From Pelecanus crispus (Eukaryota > Chordata > Aves > Pelecaniformes > Pelecanidae): DNA of 64,000 bases. The position numbers were made by a program, and so were the translations under genes. Where the stretch lies: positions 196,001 through 260,000 of the forward strand of contig NC_134643.1 of NCBI RefSeq assembly GCF_030463565.1, in the 5' to 3' direction. Shown here in pieces: positions 11,810 to 23,995 of the stretch. The notes below the pieces were generated by a model. The model did not search any database, was not told the DNA's origin, and saw only the letters and a list, made by a program, of their open reading frames with translations. Position 1 is the stretch's first letter. Every line of letters begins with the position of its first letter.

Positions 11810-13030
11810 TCACAGAATCACAAGGTGGTTGAGGTTGGAAGGGACCTCTGGAGGTCATCTGGTCCAATCCCCTGCTCAAGCAGAGTCAGCCAAGCAGGTT
11901 GCCCAGGACCATGACCAGCTGGATTTTGAGTATCTCCAAGGATGGAGACTCCACAACCTCCCTGGGCAACCTGTGCCAGTGCTCAGTCACCCTCACAGTA
12001 ACAAAAGTGTTTTCTTGTGTTCAGGTGGCATTTCATGTTTTTTAATTTGTGCCCATTGCCTCTTGTCCTGTCACTGGACAATACTGAGTAGAATCTGGAT
12101 CCCTCTTCGTTCCCTCCCATCAGATATTGATACACATTGATGAGATCCCCCCTGAACCTTCACTTCTGTAGGCTAAACAGTCCCAGCTCAGCCCCTCCTC
12201 ATATGAGGGATGCTCCAGTCACTTAACCATCAGAATGGCCCTTTGGCGGACTCTCTGCTGTACGTCCATGTCTTCCTTGTACAGGGGAGCCCAGAACAGG
12301 ACACAGCACTCCAGGTGTGGTCTCACCAGTGCTGAGTAGAGAGGAAGGATCACCTCACTCCTGGCAACACCCCTAACACAGCCCTGGATATTGTTCGCTT
12401 GCTTTGCCACAACGGCACATTGCTTGCATATGGTGAGCTTGGTGTCAACCAGAACACCCAGGTCCTTCTTGGTAGAGCTGCTTTCTGAGCAGACAACACA
12501 CAGCGTATACTGGTGCTATGAGGTCATTCTTCCCCAGGTGCAGGACTTTGCATTCCCTTGGTTGAACTTCATGAGATTCCAGCTCATTTCTCCTCTCTGG
12601 ATGGCAGCACACCCATCTGGTATATCAGCCACTCCTCCCAATTTTGAGTCATCCACAAACTTGCTGATGGTATGCTCTGCCCCATCATCCAAGTTATTAA
12701 TGAAGATGTTGAACAATATTGGCCCCAGTATTGACCCTTGGGGTACTCCACTAGTCACTGGCCTCCATCTGGACTTTGTACCACTGGTCACAACCCTCTG
12801 GACCCATTCAGCAAATTTTCAGTCCACCTCACTGTTCGCTTACCTAATCCATAGCTTATCAGCCTGTCTATGAGGATGTTACAGGAGACAGTATGAAAAG
12901 CATTACTAAAGTTAGGGTAAACAACATCCGCGGCTCCGCCCTCATCCACCAAGCCAGTCGTGTTATCCCACTGGCTACCAGGCTGGTTAAGCACAATTTC
13001 CCCTTCGTAAACGCATGCTGTCCCATCCTG
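11810..13030 (-). mobile_element. CR1 LINE fragment with decayed reverse transcriptase
   Basis: The 3' end is at 11810 (TCACAGAATCAC on the plus strand). Reading the minus strand from the right it holds TKGKLCLTSLVA, a frameshift, VDEGGAADVVY, then [19 protein letters not shown] and the catalytic block FVDD (12650-12661 region), and further on [15 protein letters not shown]. The usual box is YADD/FADD, so FVDD is a substitution. Several frame breaks make it a dead copy. The right boundary is approximate. Confidence 0.9.
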
Positions 13031-16000
13031 CCCCACCACCTGGCACCCGCCCCTGCCATCTGCACCCATTTCATAGCTGAGTTTGTGCATAAGCTGTGTC
13101 AGGGAGCTGGTGCCTGCCACAGCTGACAAGTGGGGTGCAGCTGGCTGCTGTTATCCTGGGCTGCAGAGCAACATGGGGATGGCTATGATAGGGTGAAGGG
13201 GTGTGCCACCACATGTGCATGGCCTGGTGCAGGCCGTGCTGTATGGAGGCAGGCTGAGCCCTGCAAGGCTGTGTAGCAGCGTGCCCAGACCCTGCCCGGA
13301 GCCCGCTAGGCTGGGCTGTCTTCTCCAGCAATGCTGGGTGGTGTCTAAAGGGCAGATCTGGGCAGAGAGGAGGACCAGGGTGCTGGAGCTGTGGAGGGGC
13401 CTAACCCTGGGGCTGGCTGTGGCATGGGAATGGGGTGATGCCTCTTGCTGCTGGGACTTGGAGAAGGATCTGGTGTGTTTCCTGCCTAGAGCCAGGGCTG
13501 TGGTGGGTGCATTTGCTCCCTGCAGGAGGGGTTTTCTTTCCTCAAAGCTTTCACAGAGAAGCCCAGCCCTCCTCCATAAGCACACACTAATGGATGCAGC
13601 CTTTGGCACCCCTCATGTCTGGGTAGGTTTCCCCAGAGAAGCTGAACGCCCACTTTGCTCCACAAAACTAGTGCCTGGGTCGTCATGTCACCCACACAGC
13701 AGCCTGAAAATGAAAGGTTAAAGTGAAATGAGCTTACAGTGTGGTTCAGTTTGAGCACAAGAGAAAGCTCCTCTCCCAGCCCAAGTCAATCCATGTATCT
13801 CAGCCTCAGGCTGTGTGTAGATGCTGCCCACAGAGTGTCCTGCCCCCCAGGGTCCTGTGCTGTGCCCCTGCTCCAAGCCTCCCTGACCTGTCTTCCCATG
13901 CAGAGCTGGCTAGCTGCTCCCTCCCCAGAGAGCATGCGGTTGGCACAGGGCCTCACATTTTGCTGCTTCTCATACCATCTCGCCGCATACATTGTGCCCA
14001 TGCATCTAGTGTGGATGAGAGAGACCAAGCCGTCCAGCACTGTGGAACCGGCAGGGTGGTGCCCAGAACCAGGCATTGGGCTGTCCTGGCTTTGGGGGCA
14101 AGTTTCTCCTCGGATGTTCAGAGACTTCCTATGTTGTGCAGATGCTGACCTGAAAGTGCAAGTCAGGGCCATGTAGACTGAGGAGATGGTGCAGGACAGA
14201 GCTCTTGTCACAGCTCTTGCAGCCCTGCTCAGAATTGCTTCTTCTGCTGTTCCTCCAGCTGTGCACTGGGAAGCTGAGGTGCTGCTGGTCCTGTGGCACT
14301 GCAGCTGTGTCCGGGTGGGTGCAGTGAGGGGGAGGCTGAGGCCAGCTGGTCACCTCCCCCAGGCAAAACAGTCCCATTGCCTGAGACCTGCCCCCCTTTC
14401 CCCTGTAAACTCACAGCACTGAAGGGACACTACCCTTTTGCAATCTCAAGAGGCCACTCAATCCCCCCACTTTGTTCCTACCTCCATAATTTGCATTCTT
14501 GTGGCTGTGCAAACCAAGCTCAGCTGCTGTCCCACAATCCCTCCTTACCCTGTCCTGTAGCCCTGCCTGCACCCGTGCAGCTCTGTGCTGCCAGTTGCTC
14601 CCTGAATAAGTGGCCCCATTGCCAGGCGATGGGGAAGATGTGCTGCAGGCAGGCCTTCGAACACAGGGTGCAGGCATGGACTGGGACTAGGGGTCCAGCA
14701 GAAATAATTTGTGACTGGTCTTTAAATAAAGCAGGTTGCATGTCATGCAAGAAGATACTTTTTTGGCAACACAGACTGGGAGTGCAGCTGAGTGAGTAGG
14801 AGCAGAAGGAGGAAGCAGACTGCATGACGATGCTGGCTGCTCACAGCACCAATGCTGTGCCGTGTCCTATCAGGAACAGAGCAGGATATTCTCAGTGCCA
14901 GCTAAAGTAATGTGGGAAATTGGCATTTTTCCGAAATAGGAGCCAAGTGCAGTTTTGTGTTGCAGGAGGCAATTGGGGTCCTCTGGGCTGAGGTTATGCC
15001 CGTTGGGTGATCCAAGCAGTGAGGAGGGGAGAGAACGGACTGAGGGGAGAGGAATGGGCTTGGGAAGTGTGGCAGACTGAGAACACCTTGGAGGTAGCAG
15101 GCTGAAGAACAATGCCTTCAGGGAAAGGTGTTACAGGGAAAGAAACTGCTTCTGGCAGTCCAGCTTTTCTCGTTTGCTAACCACCCTCTCCAAAACCCAT
15201 CGGCAGCCAGCCCCTGAGCTGACCAGGCCATGCAAGGCCCTCTCCTAACCACTCTTCAGGCTTGGTGGTAGGACTGGGGATGCTGCCTGTTGCTCTGTGT
15301 GGAGCAGGAGGGTGAGCTGTGCCCCCGGACACTGCATTGTGTAGTGGGTTTGGGGACATGTAAGGCCTCAAACAGCTTCAGGGCTGCAGTAGGTGGCATC
15401 CAGAAAGCCCTCTGCATTGCTCCCTGGAGTAGGCTCCTAGGGAACAGGCTGCGGGAGCCCCTGTGTCTTTGGGGGTCAGGGCTGAGGCAGTTGATGCTTG
15501 GACCTGGGTGCTGAGACAGTGGCCGTGAAGTGTGGGCAGAGCTTGTATGACTGTCAGAGTGCATTTGGGGTGTTGAGGATTGTGCGGGGGGGCACTGGGA
15601 GTGGGGAGGGCAGGGTGCTTGTAAGGGCAGAGCAAGGTGGGGTGGCAAGAGAGGAGAACTTGCGGAGCACCTTGGAGCTCAGAAGTCCACCTGCCCTGTG
15701 CGCCCAGGACTTCCTGGCCCAAGGGGAAGGCTCTGGCCCTGCACAGCCCCACAGCTGCCTGCAGAGCTCCAGCACTGCTGCTGAGGCCACCACAGCTGGC
15801 TGCAATGAGGCCAGCCATATGCCAGGAGATTGCTCTCTGCTTGGGGCCACCCTGTGCCGGAGCTATGCTCTTTTCTTCATCGTGCTGAGCTGCTCTTCCA
15901 CACCCTGCTGCTTCCCAGAGCTTGTCTCTCCCCCACCTCTTGCAGCTGTGAGAGGCTGCTGTGAGATAACATTTCAGAAGATGGAGCAGACTCGTCTACA

Positions 16001-16955
16001 GCAGAGAGACTTCAAATGGGCTGGGAAGCTTGTAGCAGTTCTGCACAAAGGAAATGGTGTGCAGTCAATCACCAGATCCCCCCACCCTGCACACTGCATA
16101 TTTAATGGCTCTTTGGGTCTCAATGTTTAAATCTATCTAATGAGCATTTAAGTGCTGTTCAATATTTAATGCCTCAGTGTTCGGTGTAATAATCCCATGT
16201 ATCACAGCGAGTGCTGGTCCATCACCCTGGGCACAGGGAGAGGCGTGCTGCGGGAGAGGATTTAGCACAGGGCAAGGAAGGCTGGGGGATCTGCTCCATG
16301 ACACCTTTTGCATGGATGGCAGGTTATGTCTGTACCATGAGCTCTTTATGCCTCTCTGATGTCTGATGCTTCTCAGTGGTGTAGTAGACAGTGGAGCTTG
16401 TCTGTGCGGACTGGGAATGAGGGCCTGGCATTCTTCTGCTGGGCTTGCACTGGCAGGGTGGGGAGCCATGGGCTGGGAGCAGCTCTGGGCAGCCTGTGAC
16501 ACTCGCTGCGCAGTGACATTGTGTCCTCGGCCCACGATCCTGCCCCACACTGAGCATCTTCCCACAGCTGCTGAGCTGGTTTGCAACCTGCTGGTTGGAT
16601 CTCCTGGCCAGGTAGCCCCACCGTGGCTGTCACACCACAGAGGCTGCATCAAGAGCTCTGGATGCTTGGATGTGACTGCAGGGCCTGCCTCCATCCCTGC
16701 TGTCCCCGCTGCTGCCTCCCCCAGGGCTGCAGCCAGCCCAGACAGGAGCCAGGAAAGCAATGCCATGAGCCATGTATCCCTGAGAGCGCTGGGAGATGAA
16801 CTGTGGGGTGGCAGGGACAGGCCACAGGGGACTGGTGAAGAGCCCAGACCCAGCAGGGGCAGGCAGAGCAGGACAGCCTTCGTCTGGTACCCACTGCCCT
16901 CTTCCGCAGCCCTCTCCCCCCCTGAGCCATGTGGCTGTGCTGGCCCGTGTGCAGT
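13031..16955. other. Intergenic, no gene seen
   Basis: Mostly unique sequence of mixed composition. An AT-richer patch at about 16115-16200 is noted as a possible conserved non-coding element. No coding exon could be supported. Confidence 0.5.
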
Positions 16956-16961
16956 TAGAGT

Positions 16962-17026
16962 AGAACAGAACAGAACAGAATAGAATAGAATAGAATAGAA
17001 TAGAATAGAATAGAATAGAATAGAAT
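16962..17026. repeat. (AGAAT/AGAAC)n pentanucleotide microsatellite
   Basis: Thirteen pentamers, the first few AGAAC and the rest AGAAT, directly abutting the 3' end of a CR1 copy. On the minus strand this is (ATTCT)n, so it looks like an expanded CR1 tail. Confidence 0.95.
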
Positions 17027-17740
17027 TCAGTTGGAATGGACCTACAATGATCATCTAGTCCAACTGCCTGACCACTTCAAGTTAGAGCATGTTATTAAGG
17101 GCATTGTCCAAATGCCTCTTAAACACTGACAGGCTTGGGGCATTTACCACCTCTCCAGAAAGCCTCTCCCAGGGTTTGACCACTCTCTTGGTAAAGAAAT
17201 GCTTCCTGATGTCAAGTCTGAACCTCCCCTGATGCAGCTTTGAACCATTCCCAGGAGTCCCGTCCCTGGATCCCAGGGAGAAGAGCTCAGCACCTCCCTC
17301 TCCACGTCCCCTCCTCAGGAAGCTGCAGAGAGCAGTGAGGTCGCTCCTCAGCCTCCTTTTCTCCCAGCTAGACAAACCCAGAGTCCTCAGGCGCTCCTCG
17401 GACGACATGCCTTCCAGCCCTGTCACCAGCTTTGTTGCGCTCCTCTGGACGCATTCAAGGACCTTCACATCCTCCTCAAATGGTGGGGCCCAGAACTGCA
17501 CACACTACTCCAGGTGAGGCCACACCAGTGCTGAACACAGTGGGATAATCCCCTCTCTTGACCGGCTGGCCATGCTGTGTTTGATGCACCCTGGGATGTG
17601 GCTGGTGGTTTGCCCTCTGGGCTGCCAGGGCACGCTGCTGAGTCCTGCTGAGCCTGCTGCCAGCCAGCACCCCCAGATCCCTTCCTGCAGGGCTGCTCTC
17701 CAGCCCCTGCTATCCCAGTTTACGTGTACGTTGTCTCCCT
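17027..17740 (-). mobile_element. CR1 LINE, 5'-truncated, ORF2 C-terminal part
   Basis: The minus strand reads FWAPPFEEDVKVLECVQRSA, LSSWEKRRLRSDLTALCSFL and [15 protein letters not shown]..., ending NMLNNAL-type sequence near 17082, all standard CR1 ORF2 C-terminus. The frame is open for about 139 codons at 17501-17082 and then shifts upstream ([15 protein letters not shown]). The 5' limit, about 17740, is approximate. Confidence 0.9.
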
Positions 17741-19029
17741 GCACTGCATTTGTGTGTGCACTTCAGTGAGTTTGCACATGCTAGCTAGTGGTGCTGCAAA
17801 GGCTTTCAGTCCCCATGGGGCTTGTTCTGGTTCCTGGGGCCTCTGCCCTCTTTTGCAGAAAAGCTGAACACCAAGGCCTTTGTTTGGGAGCAGTTTCAGT
17901 AGTTCTGTCCAGATGATTCAGTTCCTGAGAACACAGCCCCATGCAAGAAGGGTCTGGGGTGTGAAAGACCCACATTTCTCATCTGCACTCTGAACCGCAA
18001 TGGAAAACAGCCCCACGCATGCAAGTCTCTTTCTTCTGAGGTGCAAAGTCCCTCTTCCTCCACGGGCCTGAGCTGCAGGCATCTGTTGCTGCCAGGCCCT
18101 GAGATCCTCTTTGCTCCCCTGTTGTTTTCCAGGCCTGCAGAAGTGGTCCAGCATACCCAGTGCTGCAGTCTCAGAGCCTTCCAATGAGCAGAAGCAGAGG
18201 GCTGGGATTTAATCTTGCCCACCATCCTGGATGGGCAAGGAATAGCTGCAACAACAGCAGAAGTGCTGCATCTCCCATGCTGAGCCATGCCCACGACAGA
18301 CGGTGCGGGGTGAGGGTGGCTGTGGTGCAGTGGTCTGCCCCTGTGCTGGGACTGGCATGTGCTGTGGCATCGGGCCCACAGGGCACCAGGGTTGCTTTGC
18401 TGTGTTCAGCTCATGGGTACTGGCTGCAACGCAGATCAGTGGCTGTGGGGCTTCCCGCATGGACACTGGCTGCCCTCCCGTGACGGGCAGCATGTATCCC
18501 TTCACCCTGGTCAGTGTCCTGCAGAGGCAGATCTCCACAGCCAGTGGCTGCAGCCTGATCTACCCCGTCACTCAGTGAAAGGCCAATAGCCAAAAGAAGA
18601 AAGTGCCTGTTCATGTATTGTTTAGGAACAAGCAGGTACAAAAACAACAAGAGCAAGTATGCAGCTGGAGTGTGCTTCAAAGTGCTGTCCTGTGCAACTT
18701 GCTCCTGTGAGGCTCACTGGGGCACAGTCCATGGGGTGCTCAACAGACTAGCTTCTATGACCAAGTTGCTCCCTTCGCTCAGCACTGGTCCCATGCCACC
18801 CTCTGTGGTGATGGAGACCCACTGGCCAGGAGCTGGGTGACAGGACCACTGTGTGTGGCTCGTGCCCTTGTGCCTGCCATGGAGGTGGCTCTGTGCAGTG
18901 CAGCAGTGTGTGACTTTTCCAGGGTCTGGTTTTCTCCTCATGTTCCTGCTCTTCCAGGGCCATTACTGCAAAGGCAATTTATAGATGTGCTTGTGCCTGG
19001 AGCAGGCAGCAGGCTTGTGCTTGGAGCAG

Positions 19030-19072
19030 GCCCATTCCTCTGGGAGCGACCTCAGCTCCCAGAGGAATGGGC
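19030..19072. repeat. Perfect inverted repeat, 18-bp arms, 7-base loop
   Basis: Left arm 19030-19047 (GCCCATTCCTCTGGGAGC), loop 19048-19054, right arm 19055-19072, its exact complement. The pairing stops abruptly outside the arms, so it is too short for a typical microRNA precursor. Confidence 0.9.
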
Positions 19073-20606
19073 ACAACTGCCCTGGGGGAGCCTTGCCTAT
19101 AAGCTTTATTGCTGAACAGATGCCCTTGGTGCCAAAGGTAAAGTATGTTGACAAGAGTCATCACAAACAGGCTTTTGGCCCATGTAACAGATTGTACGTG
19201 AGACAAAGATGAGACGAAGTTACCAGAGTAGTTCCTGAGGAACCGGTTCATGGGGATGAGGAAAAAGAAGACTGGTGTGAGCTGGCTGTGGTAGTGCATG
19301 CCTTTTGGCTATCATAACATTGTCACTGTGTCATGATGCCAGGGTTGGGCTGGTGTGAGTACACAGTGTGCACTCCTGGTGCCTTGGGCTCAGGGTCCTG
19401 TCTGTCCTCCATCTGTGAGTGCTGCATATTAGGGTAGTGTTCCTGATTGTTTCATGGGTTTGTATGCCACAGCCTGTGCCCAGGATGGTCCCATGGCACC
19501 GGGTTGTGCTCACTGGCTGCTCTGCCTGGTGGTGCCATGGCTCTGCCTGTCTTACTGGAAGCAGGTGCCATGTAGAGCTTTAGTCGTGGCAGAGGCTGGC
19601 ATGGTTGCCCAGTGCTGCTGGATTAGGAAGCTGGGCAGGCAGGCTTGGCAGCGTGCCCCATCTGTGTCTCCTTTGTACTCAATATCCATGTGAGCATGCC
19701 AGGATGTGCCTACACCAGAGATGGTTAGGAGGGGAACACTGTGCCCAGATGCAATCTGATGATGTACAGGAGACTCTGGTGTGCATGCTGTTCCTGGAGC
19801 TCAGTCCAAGCAGATCTTGGGCAGTTACATCATGTTCATCAATGCTGTGGCATATTGCCCCTTTCCTGCAGTCTCTGTTTCTTGGGGAAACTGAGCACCT
19901 TCTCTGCACACATTCTCTTCATGGCTGTTACCCTAAGATAGACAGCTATGGCCCTTGCCCCACAGCCCAGAAGAGCTTTGGCTCCCAGGGCAGCTCCATC
20001 CTCCCTGGACAAGCCTACAGATGTAAGGCAGTGCCTTTGCGCCAGCGGGATCTGGGGCAACTGTTCATCTTCTGGCATGAGCCATGGCCACTCCCCAGCT
20101 GCCTGCCTTGTCCCCTGCTGCCCCTTGGCAATGCACCCCAGCAGGCAGAGTCCTCTGGCCCCTGAGGAGGGATGCCAAGGATCCTGCCTCTCATGTCCAC
20201 AGCACTGGTGTGCCCAGGTGTGTCACTTCCCAAGTGCTCGCATGGTTAAGATGCAGCCCCCACCCCACTCCGGACAGCTGCCTCCAAGCATGTCCAGAGC
20301 ACTCACTGTGTACTCCTCTCTTGGCTGTAGAAAAACTGTTCTCTGGTGCGGTCTGCAGAGGGTCACTCTCTGCTGGCTTGGAAGGGCTCTTCCACGTCCA
20401 GGAAAGGTGCCTGCCCTGCTCTGTGAGCCCCAGAGCTGCAGAGCTGTGCCCTGAGCTGGGCACTAGCACACCGAGCAAACCCTGCTGTGGTCTCATAGCA
20501 GCCTGCTGTTTCAGTACATCCCTGTGAAATCACCTGCTGCAACCAAACTGTGCTTAGCCTGCCCTGATTTATCTCCCTCCCTGCCCCACTCACCTGCCCT
20601 TTCCAA

Positions 20607-20761
20607 AATTATCATCCCTGTCCCCAGCCTAAGAGCCATTCCCAGTCCCATCGCCATCCCCACCCCAGCACCATCCCTGTCCCCATCCTGATCACTGTTC
20701 CCATCCCTGTCACCAACACAGTTCCCACACCTATCCCTACCCCTGTCCATCTCTGTCTCCA
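20607..20761. repeat. Degenerate CCCATCCCTGTCC simple repeat
   Basis: Repeated CCCTGTCCCCATCC-type words with drift; purine-rich GGGATGGGGACAGG on the other strand. Confidence 0.8.
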
Positions 20762-22194
20762 TGCTGGCAGCTCCTTCCCCACCCGCTGGCTATTCCTGCA
20801 GATCACTGCGACTGACTTCCAGGGTTTTTGAGGGAGAGAGATACCTGATTAATCCCAGAGTGAGCTGTAATCACATGGCAATAACTGCACGACTCGTGCT
20901 TATCTGAATGTGTAATCACAGCAATGAATAATATTCAGGGCTTAGCACCTCACTAATTAGCACGCTGCCTGGAGGGGAGAGGCTGCTGTCAGCTTTCTGC
21001 AGCAGGTTGATCCCTCTTTGGCCGGGCTCTGCTGCGGGGAGGGGCAACGACCCTTGTCCTCTCAGGACACGAGTGGCATTACCAACTGCCCCTGCTCCAG
21101 CGGCCCCACACATGCTGCCAGACAGCGTGTGTGTAGTCCCTGACCTGCCACCCTAGCGGGAACTCTCGTACCCCACAGCCCAGCTGTGGCTGGGAAATTG
21201 TCCCACATCATGCAGCGACTCCTGTTCTGCTGCAAGGTCCCCAGCTGCCTGTGCTCCAGGCAGCAGCCATGCCCCGCTTGGCCCTGTGTACTCACAGAGG
21301 ATGTGGTGGCAGGGCACCATTCCCTGAGCCCAGTGCCCCCCATGATGGCTGTGGAAACCCTATGCAGTATGGAAACGCCAGGCCATGCCGTGCTGTGCTG
21401 TGCTGACATGCAGGTGGGCACCCAGGGGAGATGCTCCTGGTCCCTTGGTTGGCAAAGCTACTGACTCACATGCAGCCCCTTGTCTGCCTGCTGCTCTCTT
21501 CCAGCCTGCACCAGCGAGGCAGAGTGCTTTGGTGCAGCATGGAGGTGACAAACCATGGTGATCCTGGCCAAAGTTAGTCCCTGCAGAAATATCCCCTGGT
21601 ACCATCAGTGCTAGGTGGCAGAGATGGTGCCTCCCCAGCCTCACCACATTCAGTTTCATGGACCCAAAGGGAGCAGGAGGCCCTTCTGCCATGGACAAGT
21701 GTGACAGAGCAAGGGCCTGGGAGTGCAAACCTCTGCCACAATCTGTGCCTGTGCCATCCAAAGTACTCCTTCCTGAGAACCAAGAGGGACAGGCTGAGGG
21801 TGCAAAGCCCTTGTGGGGTGCAATGAACCACCACTGCCTGCATCTGTTAACCCTGCCATCTGAGGGGCAGAGACGCCCACCAGCTCAGCCCATAGACCTC
21901 AGCACTCTTATCATTCCCACAGACCTGCTGTAAAGTGATGGCCTACCTGCAGTGGGTCCAAAGCTGCCACCTCTTCTCACCACTTGCAGGCAGCCCTCAT
22001 GGTATGTTGTGGCACTGATCCACTCTCTGCTGGCCAGCCAGCTCTTCCCTTACCTAGCAGCCACCACAGCCCTGAGGCTAATGTAACATATACCAGAGAC
22101 ATCCGCCAGTCCTTGATAAGCAGATCAAGACTTAACATGAACCAGCAACACATGTACCAGAGTCAACAGTGAAAAGACACACTGTCCAAATGAC

Positions 22195-22400
22195 TGGTGT
22201 CCACAACTGCATGTAGCATGTGGTGAGCACTGCCTGTGTGCATGCACAGCTGGCAGTGAGCACCATCTGCGTGTGCGTACTGCCTGCGGTGAGCGCTGCC
22301 CATGCGTGTGCATGGCCCATGGTGAGTGCTGCCCACAGTGAACGCTGCCTGCAGTAAGCGCTGCCTGCATGTGTGCACACCCCAGATGAGCCCTCCCTGT
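22195..22400. repeat. Degenerate GTGAGCGCTGCC-type repeat
   Basis: Around eight imperfect copies of a roughly 25-30 base motif such as GTGAGCACTGCCTGTGTGCATG and GTGAGCGCTGCCCATGCGTG. Confidence 0.6.
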
Positions 22401-23995
22401 GCATGCATGCATGTGGCCCTGCATGTCCTTGTTCTGCAGACAGTGCATCCCGTTCTCCAGCATCACGATGGCTGAGGTGTGGGGGGTGTGGAAATGGCTG
22501 CTTTTCACCACCCTCTGTGGCGAGAGCCTGGGGCAGGGGGGGCCTGTGGCTCTAGCAGGGCCAGGGCACGAGTGCATGAGGGCAGAGGGCTGTGCTGTGG
22601 CCAGGACGGGACAGGATGTCCTTGCAGGCAGACAGGCAGAGAGGCAGCCTCTGGAAATGTGCAGTGTCACCAAATTAAGAGCTTAATTAGCAGGCGTGTT
22701 TCCCTTAAGGAGCTGTTGCCTCATTATCATAGAGAATGGTGATTAAGCAGCAGGAAGGGGCAGGTGCTGCCAGCAGAACCCGGGGAGGCAGGCAGCAAGT
22801 GCTCATTCCTGTTGCAGGGCAGGGAGTGTGTCCGACACATCCAGGTCTGACACCATCCTCCTCTGCCAGCCTCCTCGTCTCCTCACTCCATCCCAAGCCA
22901 GTCCTGCCCTGAACATCTTGCTCTGCCCAGCTCAGTTGTCTCCCTACAAGCTCCCCCTTCCAAGGGCAGATGGTTTCCATTTGCAAGCCTGTCCCCAGGA
23001 GGATTTGCTGGCTTGGTGATGTTGGGCTGGAGGAGGCCCATGGCATGGCACATGGGGGACAGGGTAGCTCCCCACAGGGACTATGGCGTGGCACGTGGAG
23101 GATGGCTCACCCACCCTGCAGTGCTGCCAGTGGATGCTGCTGTGAGAGGAGCACAGGGAATTTGTGGTGCTCAAACAGGGCTGAGCACACAAAATGGCAT
23201 CTCAGATGATATCCAGGACAGATGCTGGCCCCTGTGAGACTTGGCTAACTAAATGTCCAGAAAAGCCAGTGCTCCCACCATGCTCCCTGCAGAAATTAAT
23301 TCTCTGAGGAAGCCAGACTACTGCAGCGTATGTGGCCAGGTGCTGGAAGACTCCTTTCCCCTTCCCCTTCCTCATGGCTGATATAGGCTCTTCTGGGGAT
23401 CTGGCAGGACACAGCAGCCTCCAGCCCAGAGCTGCCAGAGCCAGGATGGCCACCTCCAGCAAGGGTCTGCCCAGGACCTGCCTGTGGACACAAGTGGGGA
23501 TGCAATCAAATGCCAGCCCCTGAGCAACACCCTTCAGCAGAGGGTGGCTTGGTCAGGTGCAGGAACAGGTACCCCCACCAGGGACTGTGGCCACTCCAGC
23601 CTGTGCAGCAGGGCATGCAGGGAGGGGACGAAGGTCAAAGTGCCTGGGCCATGCTGGCCTGGTGCTGCTGCTCCCCTCAGCAAGGGGAGAGGGCTTACAG
23701 GAGGCACCATACCTCCTAGGGTGACCGTGACAAAGGGCAAGGCCTTGGGACAAGCCATGTAGGAAAAAAAACGGAGGCCATGGAGGTGTACAGAAACCAA
23801 GGCGCAGACTCACCAAAGCAAGATCACACTGAGCTAGCCTGACACCTCTTCCTGCAGTCATGTCCACTTTCTAGACTGAGGGGCTGCAGCATGTCTCCCA
23901 TCTGGACACAGATCCTGGCCACCTCAGGGCAGCTGGGCTGGGTGCAGAGCATGCCGGCCCATCTGGAGCAGGGCCAGGCTGGAGAAGGCTGCTCA

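Larger units (their letters stand above)
17741..23995. other. Intergenic, no gene seen
   Basis: About 6.2 kb of unique DNA. It contains a perfect 18-bp hairpin at 19030-19072, a CCCTGTCCCCAT-type simple repeat at 20607-20761, TAAT-rich patches at about 20800-20990 and 22660-22745, and a degenerate GTGAGCGCTGCC-type repeat at about 22200-22400. No exon could be supported. Confidence 0.5.

Noticed and set aside
18979-19299. Minus-strand hydrophobic open frame (VFFFLIPMNRFLRN...)
   Set aside because: It includes the hairpin, has no splice context or recognisable family, and is of a length expected by chance.
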